This document shows positions 6,836 to 8,898 of a stretch of DNA of 8,898 nucleotides, piece after piece. The stretch is from contig CAKZPJ010000410.1 of the NCBI GenBank assembly GCA_937138955.1, forward strand, positions 1 to 8,898, given 5' to 3'. Below the pieces are notes generated by a model that ran no database searches, was not told the origin of the DNA, and worked only from the letters and a program-made list of their open reading frames with translations. The stretch is from an uncultured Flammeovirgaceae bacterium. Its GTDB lineage: Bacteria; Bacteroidota; Bacteroidia; Cytophagales; Cyclobacteriaceae. Numbering within the stretch: the stretch's first letter is position 1; each line of letters starts with the position of its first letter. The translations under genes were made by a program, and so were the position numbers.

Positions 6836-7000
6836 TTATGCTTTTTCTTTGATTTGCTCCTGAATTTTCTTCAGATCAACTGTACTACAAGCACCACAAC
6901 CTTTTGTACAACCCCGATCAGCGGTGAAATGACCGTACACCAGGCGAGCTAGATAAGCGATTGCAGCTGTAAAAAGTAAAATGATAAATAGCTGTTGCAT
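6836..7000 (-). CDS. FeoB-associated Cys-rich small membrane protein
   Basis: A 54-residue protein beginning MQQLFIILLFTAAIAYLARL. The N-terminus is one membrane helix (about residues 3-21). A short linker follows, then CTKGCGAC with Cys31, Cys35 and Cys38, and a Lys/Glu-rich tail ending KEKA. One helix followed by a tight Cys cluster, directly after feoB, matches the FeoB-associated Cys-rich membrane protein family common in Bacteroidota and Firmicutes. The start lies one base after the FeoB stop (TGA-T-ATG), with no Shine-Dalgarno sequence, so translation probably depends on FeoB. The exact role is not established. Binding of ferrous iron or an iron-sulfur cluster by the Cys residues, in a FeoC-like helper role, is a reasonable inference. 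Confidence 0.87.
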   Translation of the reverse strand: MQQLFIILLFTAAIAYLARLVYGHFTADRGCTKGCGACSTVDLKKIQEQIKEKA

Positions 7001-7001
7001 A

Positions 7002-8898
7002 TCAGGACATTAACTGGTAAACCAAGAACGCGGCTCCGTAGGCCGTAATTGTCATGTACGTAAATTGCAATAGCGGCCATCGCCAGCTTCGGGTTTCCTG
7101 CTTCACAATGGCTAATGTACTCATACACTGCATCGCAAACGCATAAAAAACCAGTAGTGAAAACGCTACCGCCGGAGTGAATCGGGGTCCGCCAGTTTCA
7201 GGATTTATTTCGTTCTGTAAACGGCTTTTGATTGTGCTTTCGCTTTCGGCATCTCCGATACTATACAGTGTAGCGATGGTTCCGACGAATACTTCTCGAG
7301 CGGCAAAGGAGGTGATCAGGGCGATACCGATTTTCCAGTCGTAGCCTAGCGGACGAATAACTGGTTCAATCCATTTTCCAAACTGCCCGGCGTAGGATTC
7401 TTGCAGACGTACGCTTTCAACGTCCGCTTCTAGAGTTTCTAGTAAGGTTTCATTTTGTTGAGCCTGCTGAGTAATCTGTTCTTCCGCTTGCTGAATAGCA
7501 TCTCCCGGACCGTAAGAAGCCAGTACCCAAAGTACTATTGATACCGCTAGAATTATTTTTCCAGCTTCAAATACGAACGCTTTTGATTTTTCTAGCACGG
7601 TAATACCCACATTTCCCCAACGAGGCCAGCGGTAAGCGGGCAATTCCATAATCAAAAACCCTTGGCTTTTGGCTCGAATCAGCTTTTTCATGACCCAAGC
7701 CGAAGAAATTGCCATGAAGAAACCAAGCAGATATAATCCCATTAATACCAATCCTGCCAAGTTGAATACGCCCAAGTAGGTTACTTCGGGAACAACCAGC
7801 CCAATCAGGATGACATATACCGGTAGGCGAGCTGAGCAACTCATGAAAGGAGTAACAAAAATGGTGATCAGACGATCTTTCCAATCGTCAATACCTCGGG
7901 TGGCCATAATCGCCGGGATAGCACACGCTAAACCAGAAATGAGCGGAACTACACTTCGTCCGTTTAACCCCACCTTTCGCATGAGTTTATCCATCATAAA
8001 CACCACCCGAGCCATGTAGCCCGATTCTTCTAAAATGGTAATAAAAGCGAACAGAATCGCTATTTGAGGAATAAAAATGACGATACCCCCAATACCAGGT
8101 ACCACCCCTTCGGCCAGCAAATCAGTTAATGGCCCCTCGGGTAACGATCCGCTTATCAAATTGCCTAACTTACCAAACATCAAATCGATGAAGTCCATGG
8201 GTGCTGCTGCCCAAGCAAAAATAGCTTGAAAAATTAAAAGCAATAGTCCGAAGAAAATCAGGTAACCGGAGACTTTATGGGTAACGTATCGATCCAGCTT
8301 TTCAGTAAAAGTCGACGAGCCGCTTTCCGGAGCAGAAATCGCCGCTTCTACAATTTGATCAATCCGCTGATAACGCTGGGTGGTTTCTTCTACTTGTAGT
8401 GCTTCCGAATTAAATTTGAACTGAGCTTTACAGTCATTAAGCAGCTTTTTCTCGTCAAGCGACAAAAAAGTCAGAGAATCGCCGTACTGAAGCAGCAAAT
8501 ACGCTTGATAATAGTTTTGACAGCCAAGTTGATATTTAATCTCTGATACCGCTTCGGCGGCTACCGAGCGAGGGTCGTAAAACTGACCAAGGGGCGCATT
8601 AACGACCTCATCGAGCTTTTTCTTCAGCTTATTTACTCCTTCGCCCCGACGAGCATTCATTTCAATAATAGGTATGCTTCCTAATTCCTGCTGGAGGACT
8701 TCCGTATTCAAGCTAATTCTTCGCTTTTGCACTAAATCAGCCATATTGAGTACCAATATTATTGGCAAACCCAAATCAATCAATTGGGTACAGAGAAGCA
8801 GGTTTCGTTCCAAATTGGTAGCATCTACTACCACTATTATCGCTTGAAAAGCTTCCTCCTTCAGATTCAGGAGTTGGTTGGCTACCACCAATTCATCC
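7002..8898 (-). CDS. feoB: Ferrous iron transport protein B (partial, N-terminus beyond window)
   Basis: FeoB is the GTPase-linked permease for ferrous iron in the inner membrane. The frame runs open through the right edge; the TTG at 8891 is an internal Leu codon preceded by Asp-Glu, so the P-loop and other early G motifs lie outside. Counting from that Leu as 1, the visible G domain has DATNLERN (23-30), the G4 motif NMAD (49-52) and a G5-like NARRGEGV (79-86). A helical regulatory region follows to about 200. The membrane part carries both FeoB gate motifs: SGLACAIPA (319-327) with downstream TR (331-332), and PFMSCSARLPVY (348-359), each with the conserved Cys. Later segments include FAAREVFVGT (529-538). 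A Gln/Glu-rich cytoplasmic or periplasmic stretch (463-500) lies between helices. The C-terminus ends at YQLMS without a Cys cluster; that is supplied by the small gene one base downstream. Regulation (for example by Fur) would act upstream and is not visible. Confidence 0.97.
   Translation of the reverse strand, partial: DELVVANQLLNLKEEAFQAIIVVVDATNLERNLLLCTQLIDLGLPIILVLNMADLVQKRRISLNTEVLQQELGSIPIIEMNARRGEGVNKLKKKLDEVVNAPLGQFYDPRSVAAEAVSEIKYQLGCQNYYQAYLLLQYGDSLTFLSLDEKKLLNDCKAQFKFNSEALQVEETTQRYQRIDQIVEAAISAPESGSSTFTEKLDRYVTHKVSGYLIFFGLLLLIFQAIFAWAAAPMDFIDLMFGKLGNLISGSLPEGPLTDLLAEGVVPGIGGIVIFIPQIAILFAFITILEESGYMARVVFMMDKLMRKVGLNGRSVVPLISGLACAIPAIMATRGIDDWKDRLITIFVTPFMSCSARLPVYVILIGLVVPEVTYLGVFNLAGLVLMGLYLLGFFMAISSAWVMKKLIRAKSQGFLIMELPAYRWPRWGNVGITVLEKSKAFVFEAGKIILAVSIVLWVLASYGPGDAIQQAEEQITQQAQQNETLLETLEADVESVRLQESYAGQFGKWIEPVIRPLGYDWKIGIALITSFAAREVFVGTIATLYSIGDAESESTIKSRLQNEINPETGGPRFTPAVAFSLLVFYAFAMQCMSTLAIVKQETRSWRWPLLQFTYMTITAYGAAFLVYQLMS

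Noticed and set aside
7567..8019. Frames 7567-7884 (minus) and 7810-8019 (plus) within feoB
   Set aside because: Both are contained in the conserved FeoB membrane domain in a different frame and have no independent support.

Overview
The window looks like chromosomal DNA from a member of the Bacteroidota, probably a gliding or marine Cytophagales-type bacterium. It carries a PorP/SprF outer-membrane protein, a protein ending in a gliding-motility-associated (type B) type IX secretion (T9SS) sorting domain, and an OmpA/beta-propeller protein built like PorE. Its gene starts lack Shine-Dalgarno sequences, and it carries the small Cys-rich membrane protein that accompanies FeoB in this phylum. 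The lineage is inferred from gene content only.

Layout from right to left, since nearly everything is on the minus strand. (1) 8898-6836 is the end of an iron-uptake operon: FeoB, cut at its N-terminus by the window edge, followed one base later by a 54-residue FeoB-associated Cys-rich membrane protein. (2) 6835-6708 is the only real gap before a new gene. It holds a weak hairpin with a T-tract and an overlapping candidate Bacteroidota promoter. (3) 6707-57 is a tightly packed four-gene run: a small secreted protein with a type B T9SS C-terminal domain, a PorP/SprF protein, a PorE-like TPR/propeller/CRD/OmpA protein, and a fibre-like protein ending in a peptidase S74 self-cleaving chaperone. 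The first three are separated by single bases and the last by 25 bases, so they are probably co-transcribed. (4) At the left edge, a plus-strand frame ending at 89 reads like the last strands of an outer-membrane beta-barrel and overlaps the end of the fibre gene tail to tail.

Proposed working model (inference): the PorP/SprF protein receives the type B cargo at the outer membrane and the PorE-like protein ties the assembly to peptidoglycan, making a small dedicated surface-display module. The S74 fibre could be a second surface component. It has an ordinary signal peptide and no T9SS sorting domain, so its route to the surface is not explained by the sequence. No rRNA, tRNA, CRISPR array, insertion sequence or phage integration site was seen, and no stretch longer than about 130 bases lacks a gene.
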